The notes: a model not told the origin generated them from the sequence alone. Shown: positions 30,671 through 41,373, counted from the first letter of the stretch. The stretch: DNA of 64,000 nucleotides from Tritrichomonas foetus (GCA_001839685.1 MLAK01001470.1:59049-123048); one strand, 5' to 3'. Program-made: numbers and translations.

Positions 30671-32106
30671 GAATTCAATGTGTAATTATTCAGAAAAAAT
30701 AAGGAATTTCTCATTTTATTAATTCAAAAAAAACTTTTTGTTTATAGATTCATATTCACTCACTATTCTTTCTGTAACTTTTTGAGTCACATTATGGAAT
30801 AATGTTAACATAAGTAAAAATACAAGAATTATTGTCAGATGATGATTTCCAGATGGAATATTCAATTTGGTAAATTATTTCATTAAAATTTTTCTGAGTA
30901 TAGAAAACAGGTATTGTTTTCAAAAAGTTTTCGTTATAATAGCTAAGAATTTTTCAATATTCTCGTTAAATTAATATCTCCCAGATAAAGTATTACTATT
31001 ATTAATAATTTCTTTTTCAAAATATTGCATTAGTGCTATTATTAATAATTATGTTTACAAAAACTTTACAAAATGATGCAATAAGTAAATAATGTTATAA
31101 ACAATGAATAATGTTTTTTCAATAACGCAACTTTGAATAAACTAATTTAATTTTTTGAGAGTACTCATAGAAAATTGATTAATTGAAATATTACCCAATT
31201 ATATATAATATCGCTTATCCATGATTGTCTGGTAATTTTGAAAAGGAAAATTAGTAATTTGAATAATTTTGGCATTGTTTCTGGAACTCCAGCAAAATAA
31301 TTTTAAAATTTTTCCAATCGTGATTTTTATGGGAATTAATAGAAAATTTAGATTGTTTATACTAACTGATGATTAAAATATTTAATAACAATATTATTGT
31401 CTGTTTTTGCATATTCCAATTTTGGACCATTGATCGAAAATCACATAAAAAAAAGTCAGTATTTGTTAAGTATTATTTGGAACATCTTGAACAAGCTGAG
31501 TATATAGAAAAATCCTTTTTTTCATCAGCGTTTCGAATTATTTAACAAAATTGGAGTTTTGAGATCAATTGATGCTATTTTATGATATTCTGAATAATTT
31601 ATAAGCACAAGGTATTCAACACAGTATATTATTGATATTGACTGATCTTAAAATATCGCATGAACTTCCCTATTTATTTTGATAATTTTATCATTTTAGT
31701 TGTAAAAGATTTTCTGGTCAAAATAGCTTTCTATTGATGAATAATTAATTCACTAGTTGTGGTAGTAGTCATCTTTACTACAAATGAAATTAAAAATATT
31801 TCAACCATTAAATCCCCAAAATTGTGATAAAATAAGAATAGATTTGATATTGTAAGCATATTTCAAATAAATTTCCTAATTAAAAATCAAATAGTCAATC
31901 TATTATTCGTTTGCCTTTTGTAATGTCAAGACAATGGTTCAAGCAACTTGTCTATATGCTATGATGATACTGTCATTACTAAACTGTATTGTTCCATAAC
32001 GAATTACTATCATCATTTGTTTACAATGAAAAAATTTCAATGCTTTATCTTTTTTTGTTGTTTGATGGAATTTTCTATGAAATGACATCACAAGATATCG
32101 TTTCTA
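30671..32106. other. Intergenic between divergent genes, 1.4 kb
   Basis: Very AT-rich with short A/T motif repeats (for example two copies of CTATTATTAATAATT near 30990 and 31035). No gene or RNA could be supported. Confidence 0.55.
32088..32092 (+). promoter_or_regulatory. Initiator-like TCACA of the 32107 gene
   Basis: Matches TCAYW, with its A 17 nt upstream of the first of two consecutive ATG codons. Confidence 0.4.
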
Positions 32107-32547
32107 ATGATGCAAAGATCATCATTGAAAAGTGCTGCAGGAAATATTAAGTTTACTACAATTAGATCATCACCAACAAAACTTCCAAATGCACAATTGT
32201 CTGTATCAGTTTTCGAAAACAATAAAAAAGAAATTGTTATATTACCGAACCCAGAGAAGTTAGAAAATCCAAATGAGCATTTAGCTAAAGCTGATTTTGA
32301 ATATGTAGAGATCGACGATGTTATGTGTTTTTCTAAACAAGCAATTTTAGCAGAAGCACCTATAATTGAGATTGTAAAAAGTACAAAAACAGATTTAGAT
32401 GAAATATATGTCAGCACACCACCTTTCGATATTAGTAACAAATCAGCAAAAGGAAATAAAATTGTAAATTTGGTTCATCCCCTTCAAAATAGAAAAAGGG
32501 CAATTATACCAAAGATAAAAATACTTGGGATACCTGACGAATGGTAA
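32107..32547 (+). CDS. Small unknown protein
   Basis: 146 residues from a double ATG (MMQR). Mixed polar and hydrophobic, without Cys clusters, signal peptide or membrane helix. It has a basic N-terminus (about residues 1-25) and a basic C-terminal stretch (RKRAIIPKIKILGIPDEW). TCACA upstream fits an initiator. GC is higher than in the flanks, consistent with coding sequence. I do not recognise a family. Confidence 0.6.
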   Translation: MMQRSSLKSAAGNIKFTTIRSSPTKLPNAQLSVSVFENNKKEIVILPNPEKLENPNEHLAKADFEYVEIDDVMCFSKQAILAEAPIIEIVKSTKTDLDEIYVSTPPFDISNKSAKGNKIVNLVHPLQNRKRAIIPKIKILGIPDEW

Positions 32548-33364
32548 AATGGAATGAAAAATAAATCAGAAGGTTTTTTTTTTTTTTCACAAAAAAAATA
32601 AATATCCTTTTTCTTACTTTCTAGCTTTATAAAAGATGATTTTTTGTGTTTTATCTTATGACAACAACAATTGATATGGGGAAAAAATATTTGTCTTCAA
32701 ATTGAACTCATTGATATAATGAAATTGAGTCTCATATGACTGTCCAATTTTGGTGCGGATAAGTTTCAAGAAGCATTTTTGGAAACGTGTTTTTTTTAAC
32801 ACTATTAACAAAGAATCTTCTTGAATTATTTTTGTGAAGAAAGCTTTATTATTCATGAATTAAGGTATAATTTCGAGAGCAGTAACATTTTTATAACCAA
32901 TCCATTTCTTGGAAAAAATATATTTAGGAATTGGATAATGACTGTGTGGAATGAGATATTCAATTGAAGTTATCATTTACAATCAACCGATACAGTTTTC
33001 GCACAAAGAGAAAAAAATTCGCAAATAACTCAAATGTCTGGAATCATCATGATAAGGTAAAATGATAAAAGAGACTCTATATATACAGTTCATAGAAATA
33101 TCTTTTGAAGATGAATTATCTTTTGAAAAGAATGATTTAAATACACTTTTCTATAGACAAGTTTGATTCGAAATCTAACTGGATTATTTCATTTTTTGAG
33201 ATAATATGTAGTTATATGATACACATTTCTCTATGAGTATCATATCCTTTTTCATGATTTCCCATGAATAACCGAACAAAATTCTTAATCACAAATGGTT
33301 TATCTACACAATTTTTTTCTTTCATCATTGATGTGAAATGATGTAATGATTTCATATTAAATAA
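32548..33364. other. Intergenic, 0.8 kb
   Basis: AT-rich with no supported gene. TCATA at 33352-33356 lies 11 nt before the next ATG and fits an initiator. Confidence 0.6.
33352..33356 (+). promoter_or_regulatory. Initiator-like TCATA of the SLC44-like gene
   Basis: Matches TCAYW; its A is 11 nt upstream of the ATG, the same spacing as at 5088 and 22703. Confidence 0.45.
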
Positions 33365-34972
33365 ATGGAATCCAATACTCAACCAGAAAAATATGATGAT
33401 AATGAATTACCAATTCCTAATAAAGGAGAATCAACACAACTATCTTCAGTACAATCAATACCACTAGAAGATCCAATTTTAGATAATGAAGATATAGAAT
33501 TTTCTGAAATAGATATGGATAATATTCCTGAAGAAGCTAGAACTAATCCTGTGTATGACCATTTTTGGAAAGATAAAGAAGCTTTTGATGTCGAAAATTT
33601 CGCATCTTCGTATGGATCTAAAAGAAAATGGACTGATCTTGTCTGGACAATAATATTTTGGATTAACTTTGCCGTAACAATTGTATTATTCTTTTTATCA
33701 AAGCCATGGGAAGCTAACACGTTTTCAACTTCACATGGTGACATATCTACAAGAGATATGGCAATAATTGGAGGTGTATGTATTGGTATCGCCTTTGTTA
33801 TATGCCTTTTCACATATTTATTTATCATGATTGCACCTAGAATATATATAATTGGATCACTTGGAATTATTTATATTATAATGTGGGGAATTGTCATTCC
33901 AGTTGCTATATTTATCACACCATGGTTCATATTAGTTACTGGTATTATTTTTGTTGTCATATTTTTATGCAGCTTTTTGTTGTGTGAGAAACTTATGTTT
34001 TCAGCTGATGTGTTAAAATCATCAGCAACAGTAATGAAGCGTATTCCATCAATTTTTTTCTTCAATTTATTAATGTTTTTAATACAATCCGGCCTTTATT
34101 ATCTATTTTCATGTGGAGCTGTAGTTGTTTATGCACGTGATATATCATATTGGATCTATGTTTATGTAATTATTAGTTATTTTTGGATCATGCAAACAAT
34201 TAATTATGTTTCATACACAACAGTTGCTGGCGCTACATCTACTTGGTATTTCCTAAATGAAACCGAATATATGCCAAAAACCCCACTTTTATATTCTTTT
34301 GCTCATGCAATTGGTCCAAGTTTTGGTCCTTGCGCTCTTGCAGGCTTTCTCGAAGGAACAGCAAGTGCTTTCGAGTGGATTGCTGATAAAGGAGAAAGCC
34401 TGCCATGTGGTATTGGATGCTGTTGTTTCTCTTGCTTGAAATGTTGTTGCAATTGTTGTATTTCAATAATCAAAATAGTTATTGGTGCAATAGATCGTTA
34501 TTCTTTGATTTATTGTGCAATGTTTGGAACACCAGCAAAAGAAGGAGTTAAAAGATGGAAAATTGTTGCTAAAAAGAAAATTGTTGATCAAGTGGTGAAT
34601 TCTTGTGTAATTAGCACTACTTTTAAGTTTTATGCTTATGCATCAATGGCAGTTGGTTCTTGTGTTGGTGGATTTATTGCGAGAGAAATTTTTGAAGTTG
34701 GATCTGCACCATTTATATTTTTGTGTACAATTGCTGCAACCTGCGCTTTTAATGGATTAGAACTTGTTTCAGTTCCTTTAGAAGTTATGAGTGATACGTT
34801 ATTCATTGGATTTGCAGAAGCTCCTTTAAGACTAGAAACTGGCGCAAAAGAGGTTTATGATATATTTAGAGGTCGAACCAAAGAACTTTTAGACAAAGAA
34901 ATACGTGCTGCAAAAGGAATTGAAGAACCAAAAACATGGTGGCAAAAACTCTTGTGTTGTTTCTACAAATAA
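33365..34972 (+). CDS. Choline transporter-like protein (CTL/SLC44 family)
   Basis: 535 residues: an acidic cytosolic N-terminus (about 1-92) and then about ten hydrophobic helices. The second half has the signature of the CTL/SLC44 family: SFGPCALAGFLEGTASAF near residue 318, DRYSLIYCAMFGTPAKEGVK near residue 378, and a final conserved membrane pair. Members move choline or ethanolamine across plasma or organelle membranes. Odd: a loop with ten Cys in 18 residues (348-365, CGIGCCCFSCLKCCCNCC), at the place where other members have a shorter Cys-containing loop. The initiator-like TCATA supports this ATG. The neighbour downstream is convergent. Confidence 0.88.
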   Translation: MESNTQPEKYDDNELPIPNKGESTQLSSVQSIPLEDPILDNEDIEFSEIDMDNIPEEARTNPVYDHFWKDKEAFDVENFASSYGSKRKWTDLVWTIIFWINFAVTIVLFFLSKPWEANTFSTSHGDISTRDMAIIGGVCIGIAFVICLFTYLFIMIAPRIYIIGSLGIIYIIMWGIVIPVAIFITPWFILVTGIIFVVIFLCSFLLCEKLMFSADVLKSSATVMKRIPSIFFFNLLMFLIQSGLYYLFSCGAVVVYARDISYWIYVYVIISYFWIMQTINYVSYTTVAGATSTWYFLNETEYMPKTPLLYSFAHAIGPSFGPCALAGFLEGTASAFEWIADKGESLPCGIGCCCFSCLKCCCNCCISIIKIVIGAIDRYSLIYCAMFGTPAKEGVKRWKIVAKKKIVDQVVNSCVISTTFKFYAYASMAVGSCVGGFIAREIFEVGSAPFIFLCTIAATCAFNGLELVSVPLEVMSDTLFIGFAEAPLRLETGAKEVYDIFRGRTKELLDKEIRAAKGIEEPKTWWQKLLCCFYK

Positions 34973-35362
34973 ACTCATCATTATATTATAATCACCTACT
35001 ATTATATAAAATAATTTACACCAATACATGGAAATTATATATGATTATATTGATTTAATATTCATCAATAGATATTGTTTTATTCACAAATTCTTTTCTA
35101 CTTCATTCAAATGAAATTCTCCATCAAAACATAACATTTATTACATGAAATCACAAAAGTATTATCATCTTTAACTATTGGAATGTCATGAAAAGGTATC
35201 AGAAAGATCAGACCTTTTTCAAAGATTAGTTCGTGATTCATTTAAACAAACATTTAAAAATGATTGCTTTCATAATCGTTTGAAAAATAATTTCAAAAAT
35301 ATTTTTAATATAAAATCAAACCAATAAGTTGAACTTTATAATGCTTATTTAGTAATAACATA
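34973..35362. other. Intergenic between convergent genes, 0.4 kb
   Basis: AT-rich 3' flanks. No feature seen. Confidence 0.6.
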
Positions 35363-36064
35363 TTATTTTTTATTGAATGCCTGAAAGAGACTAAGTTGGG
35401 ATTTCTTCTTTTGGCTATCATTACTGCTTTTTGGGAAGTAAGGACTTACAACATCATTTATATCATGTAATTCTTTATCTTTCGATTTTATTCGAGGTGG
35501 GAGATTTGGTACTTGGAGCATTGATGACGATGAAGAACTTGATGTGGTTCTCTTTGGTGGTGCTGAATAAAATATTTTGGCAGAGTTTTGTTTTTCAATC
35601 TCTTCATGCATGATTTTTAGACTTTTAGGCGCAGGAAGGTTTCTGCTGGGTGGTTTCACATCTTCAGTTCTATAGTTTGGGTTTGCAGCATTTCGACTCA
35701 GATTAAACATACTTGGAAAAGAATCATCAATATTTAAATTGCTAAAATTGATGTCTTGATCAAATTTTATGTCTGGATAAGAATCAAACATACTGGCAAT
35801 TTGATTACTCCATTTATTATCTGACATTTTTGCTTTCCTAATAATTTCTGCATATTCATCTTTTATTGTATTGAATTGTTCAAGTGACATATTTAAAACT
35901 GACTGAATAAGAACACATTGAACATATGGATCAATGAATTCGAATTCGTCAATAATTGTCTTCATATTTTCCGGAATCATTTGCTTTTTTGCTTCTTCTG
36001 TCGCGCCGATTCTGTGAAGGACTGAATTCACCTGTCTCGCATATTTTGCATCACTATATTCCAT
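35363..36064 (-). CDS. NELF-A-like (HDAg-domain) protein, tentative
   Basis: 233 residues. Residues about 12-100 match, in order and spacing, the N-terminal domain of negative elongation factor subunit A as I remember it: LHRIGATEE, a hydrophobic helix with F at the expected place, a paired-helix block with LIQSVLNMS, EIIRKA, D-x-x-W-x(4)-A, and the closing SYPDI. The rest (about 110-233) is Ser/Pro/Lys-rich and disordered, with PPSRNLPAP and a Ser run (eight Ser). NELF pauses RNA polymerase II; this would be a very reduced form lacking the long C-terminal tentacle of animal NELF-A. Without a search this stays a hypothesis. It shares a 130-bp divergent promoter region with the coiled-coil gene at 36195. 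Confidence 0.5.
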   Translation of the reverse strand: MEYSDAKYARQVNSVLHRIGATEEAKKQMIPENMKTIIDEFEFIDPYVQCVLIQSVLNMSLEQFNTIKDEYAEIIRKAKMSDNKWSNQIASMFDSYPDIKFDQDINFSNLNIDDSFPSMFNLSRNAANPNYRTEDVKPPSRNLPAPKSLKIMHEEIEKQNSAKIFYSAPPKRTTSSSSSSSMLQVPNLPPRIKSKDKELHDINDVVSPYFPKSSNDSQKKKSQLSLFQAFNKK

Positions 36065-36127
36065 TGTTATTTACGATTTTTCGAGTTTTAGAAAACTTTT
36101 AGAATACCCTGGAAAGGATTAAAATCG

Positions 36128-36137
36128 AAACTTTTTG
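36128..36137 (-). promoter_or_regulatory. CAAAAAGTTT motif upstream of the NELF-A-like gene
   Basis: On the minus strand, 64 nt before the ATG at 36064. A second motif, CTAAAAGTTTTC, lies nearer the start. Confidence 0.4.
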
Positions 36138-36158
36138 AATAAACACATAGAATTATAG

Positions 36159-36170
36159 GAAAAAGTTTGA
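36159..36170 (+). promoter_or_regulatory. GAAAAAGTTTGA motif upstream of the 36195 gene
   Basis: Twenty-five nt before the ATG, identical over 12 bases to the motif before the GSK-3-like gene. The divergent pair therefore carries one copy per direction within 45 bp. Confidence 0.45.
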
Positions 36171-36194
36171 ATTATTAAACGGACACATTTTGAT

Positions 36195-37322
36195 ATGATT
36201 GATACGAATTTCTTATCTACACAGCCGAGCAATCCTTTAAATTTTACGTCGAGACCAACATTTACTTCACTTCAAGAAATGAACAAAGAAGCGCAAGAAG
36301 TATTCGCTAAAAAGCAAGCAGAATTAGATGCTTACGCTGCTACAGTTTCTGAAGCAGAAACAATCCTCAAACAGTTACAAAAAGAAGTCGAAGAAAAGAG
36401 AGAAGAATTGGCAGCTTTGAAATCTTCAGAAGAGAATTCGAATTATGAAAATCATGAACTAATTAAAGAATTAATCGAACTTGATGAAAAACACCAGAAA
36501 GAAATCGAAAAAATGCAATTAAAACATAAACAAGAAGTTGAATCACTTCATGCAGACTTTGCACAAACTTTACAAGAAGCAGAGCAGTGGGCAAATAAAC
36601 ACTCTGAAGTTGCTTTACAAGAAAAAATTAATGAATTAAATGAATTAAAAGAACAAGCACAAACATTTAAATTACAATTAAATGAATTAACTTACACACA
36701 AACAAGAAGTAGGACTGCCAAAATTGTAGATGAAGTTCAAAGAAAAAGTTCAGATCAAATTACTCAGCTAGAAGCCCAAATTTCAGAATTAACAGCAATC
36801 ACTAGAGAAGAAATGAGAGATGCGCGTGCTAAAATAGATGAATGTGTTGCAGCTGTCGAAATTAGAAGAGAAAATCATGCAGCTGAATTAAGGAGACTCG
36901 AAAATGAAGCAAATCAGAGAAGTGAAAGATATGCAGCACATATTCAAGCTCTGAAAGAACAGTTTGATTTGGAAAAGGCAACTTTACAACAAAGTATTGA
37001 TTCTATTAATGCACGTTCAGAAAATACTGAAAATATTATTAATCAGCTTGGAAAACATCATGAGGCTCAACTTTTTGCAGTTAACAATGATATTGACACA
37101 ATGAGAAAATCATTAAGTTCACCTAAAACGAAAACTAGAAACTCTCTTGATGCCGTCAGAAACTCTCTTCGTGAATCAAAACGTTTGGCTGTTGAATGTA
37201 ACAACATTGATGAAGAAATCAAAATGATTGATAATGAAATTTTTCAACTTGAAGATGAAAACAAAGATCTCAGGAAGGAATTAAAGCGGTTATCTCTTAG
37301 GGTCAACAGATCAATTTTCTAA
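36195..37322 (+). CDS. Coiled-coil protein of unknown function
   Basis: 375 residues, nearly all a continuous coiled coil from about residue 28 to the end, with heptad-spaced Leu/Ile/Ala and many Glu/Lys/Gln. The first 25 residues are Ser/Thr/Pro-rich (STQPSNPLNFTSRPTF). A short Ser/Lys/Thr break (SLSSPKTKTRNSL) near residue 308 may be phosphorylated. No signal peptide. Likely a structural or basal-body/flagellar protein; the coiled coil alone does not allow a name. ATG supported by a GAAAAAGTTTGA motif 25 nt upstream. Confidence 0.85.
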   Translation: MIDTNFLSTQPSNPLNFTSRPTFTSLQEMNKEAQEVFAKKQAELDAYAATVSEAETILKQLQKEVEEKREELAALKSSEENSNYENHELIKELIELDEKHQKEIEKMQLKHKQEVESLHADFAQTLQEAEQWANKHSEVALQEKINELNELKEQAQTFKLQLNELTYTQTRSRTAKIVDEVQRKSSDQITQLEAQISELTAITREEMRDARAKIDECVAAVEIRRENHAAELRRLENEANQRSERYAAHIQALKEQFDLEKATLQQSIDSINARSENTENIINQLGKHHEAQLFAVNNDIDTMRKSLSSPKTKTRNSLDAVRNSLRESKRLAVECNNIDEEIKMIDNEIFQLEDENKDLRKELKRLSLRVNRSIF

Positions 37323-37885
37323 TATGTTTATTTCTAATAAAATCGAATTATAAATTTATAATTTATATAATGCGAGCATTATTTTTGCCTATTTTTTTAA
37401 CTAATTTAAAATGATCAAATATACAATTAGTATTAAAATCATTAATAGAATTCAAGATTTCAATTGATAAAAAAGTCAAACTTATTGGAAATTCTAACAT
37501 CTCAAATTTTTGATCATATCATATTAAATCGATTCGATTTTGAAATTCTTTCTTTTCTGCTTTTTAATCTTAAACAATATGTGATGTATGTATTATAGAT
37601 AAATTATATAACTGTTTTCATATTGCTATTGATATAGTAAATAATTCCGATATAGATTTCTTTTGACGCTTGATGGTTTAATCCTCTCATAGTGCCATAT
37701 TATAGTTCATGAGCCCAAGATGATTGCTCCCCTCAATAGACGAAACAAATGAGAAATATAATGAAAGAAAAAATAATTATTTGAGTCGATACACATTGAA
37801 ATTAATTGAAAAAATTGAGACGGCTCTCATATTTATTTTTTATGAAAAATTCATGAGCATTGATGGAATTAAACGGTACTTTTCA
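37323..37885. other. Intergenic, 0.6 kb
   Basis: AT-rich. No gene or RNA seen. Confidence 0.6.
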
Positions 37886-37897
37886 GAAAAAGTTTAA
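37886..37897 (+). promoter_or_regulatory. GAAAAAGTTTAA motif upstream of the large coiled-coil gene
   Basis: Forty-four nt before ATG 37941, followed by TCATT at 37913-37917. Because the motif lies inside the nominally open upstream frame, it argues for the start at 37941 rather than 37863. Confidence 0.4.
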
Positions 37898-37940
37898 AAA
37901 ATGCGTTAAACTTCATTTTATCCAATATTCAAATCTCAAA

Positions 37941-40900
37941 ATGATTGACGATTTTTCGGAAGTTGACGAGCTTTCTGAAGTCATCGACGATTTCGTTTTA
38001 CAAAAACCGTTTCGAACTCTCTCGACTCTCATGATCGATTTCAACGCGAGGGGCCCAGACCCAAATATAAATGATTCAGAACTCCAAAATCTCAAAAACG
38101 CTCTCAGTGGAGTCTACGACATGCTTGGAACTCTCGGAGAGTGCAACAACAAATCCCTCTACGAATTTTTAGACACCATTTTCACCGCCTCAAGTCTCAT
38201 CCAGGAGCAAAACGACAAAATTACCGCCAAGCTGCAGGATGAGGTGAATAATTTGAAGGGAGACATGATTTCTGACTCAGGAAGCTTATCTGAGAAAGAA
38301 AAATATTTATCGAATCCAAAGTCACAACAAGCTCAAAACAAGGCGCAGGATCATCCAAATGACCAGAGTGTTATCAAACAAGTTTCAAATCATTTCAATT
38401 TCGTCGCAAATGATGTTCAGTCATTAATATCGAATTTGGATAGAGTCAATCTCGAGGCTTCAAACGGCTTGGTGAAACAGGTAGTTCAATCATTTGACCT
38501 TCCCCGCACAACCACGCAAAGAAACCTTGTTTCCGCCCTTGAAGATAAAATAACAGAAATGGTCAACGATGGTGAAAATAAACGGAACAATTCATTTTCA
38601 GAAGATGATGAGTTTGCCAATTCTCCACTTTTCCCGAATGAAGACCCCTCAGATCCAACAGTTTCGAAGGCACAATTAATCACAACAGTGAACGCCCTTC
38701 GTGATGAAGTTGAAAGCTTGCGCGAATCCATTGTAGATCAGGATTCAATTCTGAAGCCATTTGAGGACATTCCAATCAAAACCGAAGAAATTGATAACAT
38801 TATTTTGTCGGATCAGCCTCTTCTTAATAAAGTCCAAAATATTGCGACTGTCCTCTCATTGAACTTCTTCTCATCAGAAGATGTTATGATGACCAATGAA
38901 AAACTGTTGTCTCTTGCATCAGGGCTTTTCAGATTTATATCCTCCATTGGAAGTAGTAAATCTGCCTATTCTTCAATTTATTCAGAGACTCCATTCGAAG
39001 ACATGCGTCAGCTCCTTCTTTCTCAAGCAGAAAGAGTTCAGATCTTTTTGAATGATAATGCAATGGGAATCGTTCAAGATCACTCACTTTTCGAAAAACT
39101 TGTAAGTAAAAACGATGGAAGGGATCTTTTTGAATCTGTAAAACGATATCTTGTAAATTATAGTCGTCCACAGACTCAAGAAAGTGAGCAACTCTATTTC
39201 TTGCTTATGGAAGCCATTGCAGCATGTGACATTTTACGAAAATTCTCAGGAGAAGCTCAAAAAGCTTGCAGGAAACAAATTAGTGATGTTCGAGAAATGA
39301 AGGAATATTCCAAACACCTTGAAAAATCAATAGAAGCTCAACAAGTTGAAACAATGACATCAATCCAAGAAAGTAATATTCGTGCTGATGATACTGTTAA
39401 TGCAGTTCGTTCTGTTTTAAGAAATGCAATTAGGAAAGGACAAACTGATCTTCAACCAATTCTTGATTCACTTGAAGTCTTAAATAATACAACTGATATT
39501 CAAGAAGATGAATATGTTGATTCTCTTCAAATGCAATTGAATCAAGCTCGTCAAAATAACCTTGAATTGAAGAAAGCACGTGAACACTTGATTCGTGAAA
39601 CCCAAAGTGATCTTGCACGAGTTCAAGAACAAGTCAATAAAATGAAAGAATCCACAAAGAAGAAAATTTCCCAAAAAACAAAAGAAAATCGAAAATTAAC
39701 CAAAGCATTAAAAGAGGCCAGAGAAAAAATTAATCAACAGAACAAAGAAATAGAAATCCTTAAACAAAATTCATCACCAGCAACAACAACTTCAGCTCAA
39801 TCCCCACAACAAAATAATGAAATCCAAAAAGAAGACAAAAAAGAAGACCAAGAAGAAAAGATGAATCCAGAAGCAGAAAATAAACATGAAGACTCTCAAG
39901 ATCAATATAATGAACAATCTAAAGCACTTCTTAAAGAAATTGAAGAGCAATTTCAAAGTACTAAAGAAGAATACGAACGAGTTATTTCCTCAATGCGTGC
40001 AGAAATTGAAGAATATCAAAATACGAAACAAAGAGAATTTGACATTGCGAAACAATCATTTGAAGAGACTCTTTCTAAAGCTCAATCAATGATTGATGAT
40101 GAAAAAGAAAAAGTTAAATCACTTACATCACAAAAAGATAAACTTTCCGAAGAATTAGAAAAATTCCAAAAGCAATATAAAGACATGAAACGTTCAGAAG
40201 AAGAATCCCTTGATCAAGCAGAACGACTTTCTAAGAAATATCACGAAATTCATGAAGATTTAACTCAACTTGAAGAAGAAAAAAGACAACTTTCTAATCA
40301 ACTTGAAATGAATGAAAAGAAATATGCTGTTTATCAAAATATCTTAAAAGATCATCGAGAATTAAATGACAAATATAATGATCTTGTTCAAGAGCTTGAT
40401 AATGTACGAAAAGAATCCAATCACGAAATGAATGAATTATTAACTGGCATTGCACGACTTTTTACTGAATATGTTGATCTTTCAGTTAGACTTGACTCTG
40501 CACATATTTTAGAAATGCTTCAAGAAATTCAACACATTGTTCTAGAAAGTGAAATTCAACGAAATCAACTTCAAGACAAAGAAAATATTCTTGATGAAAT
40601 TTGTGGACAATTAAATGTGAATAAATCATCAGATATTTTACCTGAAATTCAACGACTTGTGAAACGACATCATCGATCAACAGAAGAAGTAACCGAGAAA
40701 ACTAAAGAAAATCGTGCCTTACAAGATTCTCGAAAGAACTTTTTACAAATTGAGGATTGGCTTATAAGAATGTATGTTGTTGTCTCAGGAGGTGTTTGCC
40801 AAGATGTTACGACTACTGAAATGGAAAATGCAGTTGAAGATGCACTTGTCTGCAACTTCGGCAATCTTATTCAATCAAGAAAAATTGGTATTCTAAAAGC

Positions 40901-41204
40901 AGAAAAGCGTCTTTTGAAATCAAATCTTCTTTCACAAGTACCAAAAACACAAACACATGAAAAACCAAAATTAACATTTAGAAATCTTCTTATTGTATCC
41001 ATGCTTATTGTTAAAACTAAACGACTTTCTGGACACCTCGATTCTGCTTATACTTTTGAAAATGCTGTACAAGCAGAGCAAAGACAAGCACGAGAATTTG
41101 AGCGAGATCGTGATACAACAGAAATAGAAGATGACTTTTTTACAACATCACCAACAACGAATCCACCCCTTTCTCCAATAGCAAACTTCGGACGTCCTTT
41201 TTAA
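37941..41204 (+). CDS. Large coiled-coil protein
   Basis: 1,087 residues from ATG 37941. The frame is open upstream (ATG at 37863), but those residues read like leader, and promoter-like motifs lie between the two ATGs. An N-terminal acidic helical region without a clear coiled coil (about 1-430) is followed by a long coiled coil (about 430-930), including a Gln/Glu/Lys-rich segment near 610-650, and a helical C-terminal domain (about 940-1030) with a hydrophobic stretch LLIVSMLIV. The end is Thr/Pro-rich. No motor or catalytic motif. Probably a cytoskeletal or Golgi-tether-like protein; the function is not known. It lies next to another coiled-coil gene on the same strand, but 600 bp apart. 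Confidence 0.85.
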   Translation: MIDDFSEVDELSEVIDDFVLQKPFRTLSTLMIDFNARGPDPNINDSELQNLKNALSGVYDMLGTLGECNNKSLYEFLDTIFTASSLIQEQNDKITAKLQDEVNNLKGDMISDSGSLSEKEKYLSNPKSQQAQNKAQDHPNDQSVIKQVSNHFNFVANDVQSLISNLDRVNLEASNGLVKQVVQSFDLPRTTTQRNLVSALEDKITEMVNDGENKRNNSFSEDDEFANSPLFPNEDPSDPTVSKAQLITTVNALRDEVESLRESIVDQDSILKPFEDIPIKTEEIDNIILSDQPLLNKVQNIATVLSLNFFSSEDVMMTNEKLLSLASGLFRFISSIGSSKSAYSSIYSETPFEDMRQLLLSQAERVQIFLNDNAMGIVQDHSLFEKLVSKNDGRDLFESVKRYLVNYSRPQTQESEQLYFLLMEAIAACDILRKFSGEAQKACRKQISDVREMKEYSKHLEKSIEAQQVETMTSIQESNIRADDTVNAVRSVLRNAIRKGQTDLQPILDSLEVLNNTTDIQEDEYVDSLQMQLNQARQNNLELKKAREHLIRETQSDLARVQEQVNKMKESTKKKISQKTKENRKLTKALKEAREKINQQNKEIEILKQNSSPATTTSAQSPQQNNEIQKEDKKEDQEEKMNPEAENKHEDSQDQYNEQSKALLKEIEEQFQSTKEEYERVISSMRAEIEEYQNTKQREFDIAKQSFEETLSKAQSMIDDEKEKVKSLTSQKDKLSEELEKFQKQYKDMKRSEEESLDQAERLSKKYHEIHEDLTQLEEEKRQLSNQLEMNEKKYAVYQNILKDHRELNDKYNDLVQELDNVRKESNHEMNELLTGIARLFTEYVDLSVRLDSAHILEMLQEIQHIVLESEIQRNQLQDKENILDEICGQLNVNKSSDILPEIQRLVKRHHRSTEEVTEKTKENRALQDSRKNFLQIEDWLIRMYVVVSGGVCQDVTTTEMENAVEDALVCNFGNLIQSRKIGILKAEKRLLKSNLLSQVPKTQTHEKPKLTFRNLLIVSMLIVKTKRLSGHLDSAYTFENAVQAEQRQAREFERDRDTTEIEDDFFTTSPTTNPPLSPIANFGRPF

Positions 41205-41373
41205 AATGATTTCTCTTTCTTCCTCATCTTTTTAATTTTGAATACATCATTAATTTTTACTCCTCCAATATCTCCATAGTTTGGATGATGATATGTGTAC
41301 AAACAAATAAAGCCCGAAAATACCAATTATTTATTATTATTAATTTTTACATTATTCTACTTTTTATTCTTTC

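Noticed and set aside
31960..32015. Inverted repeat ATGATGATA / TATCATCAT
   Set aside because: Only 9 bp and low complexity; expected by chance in this composition.
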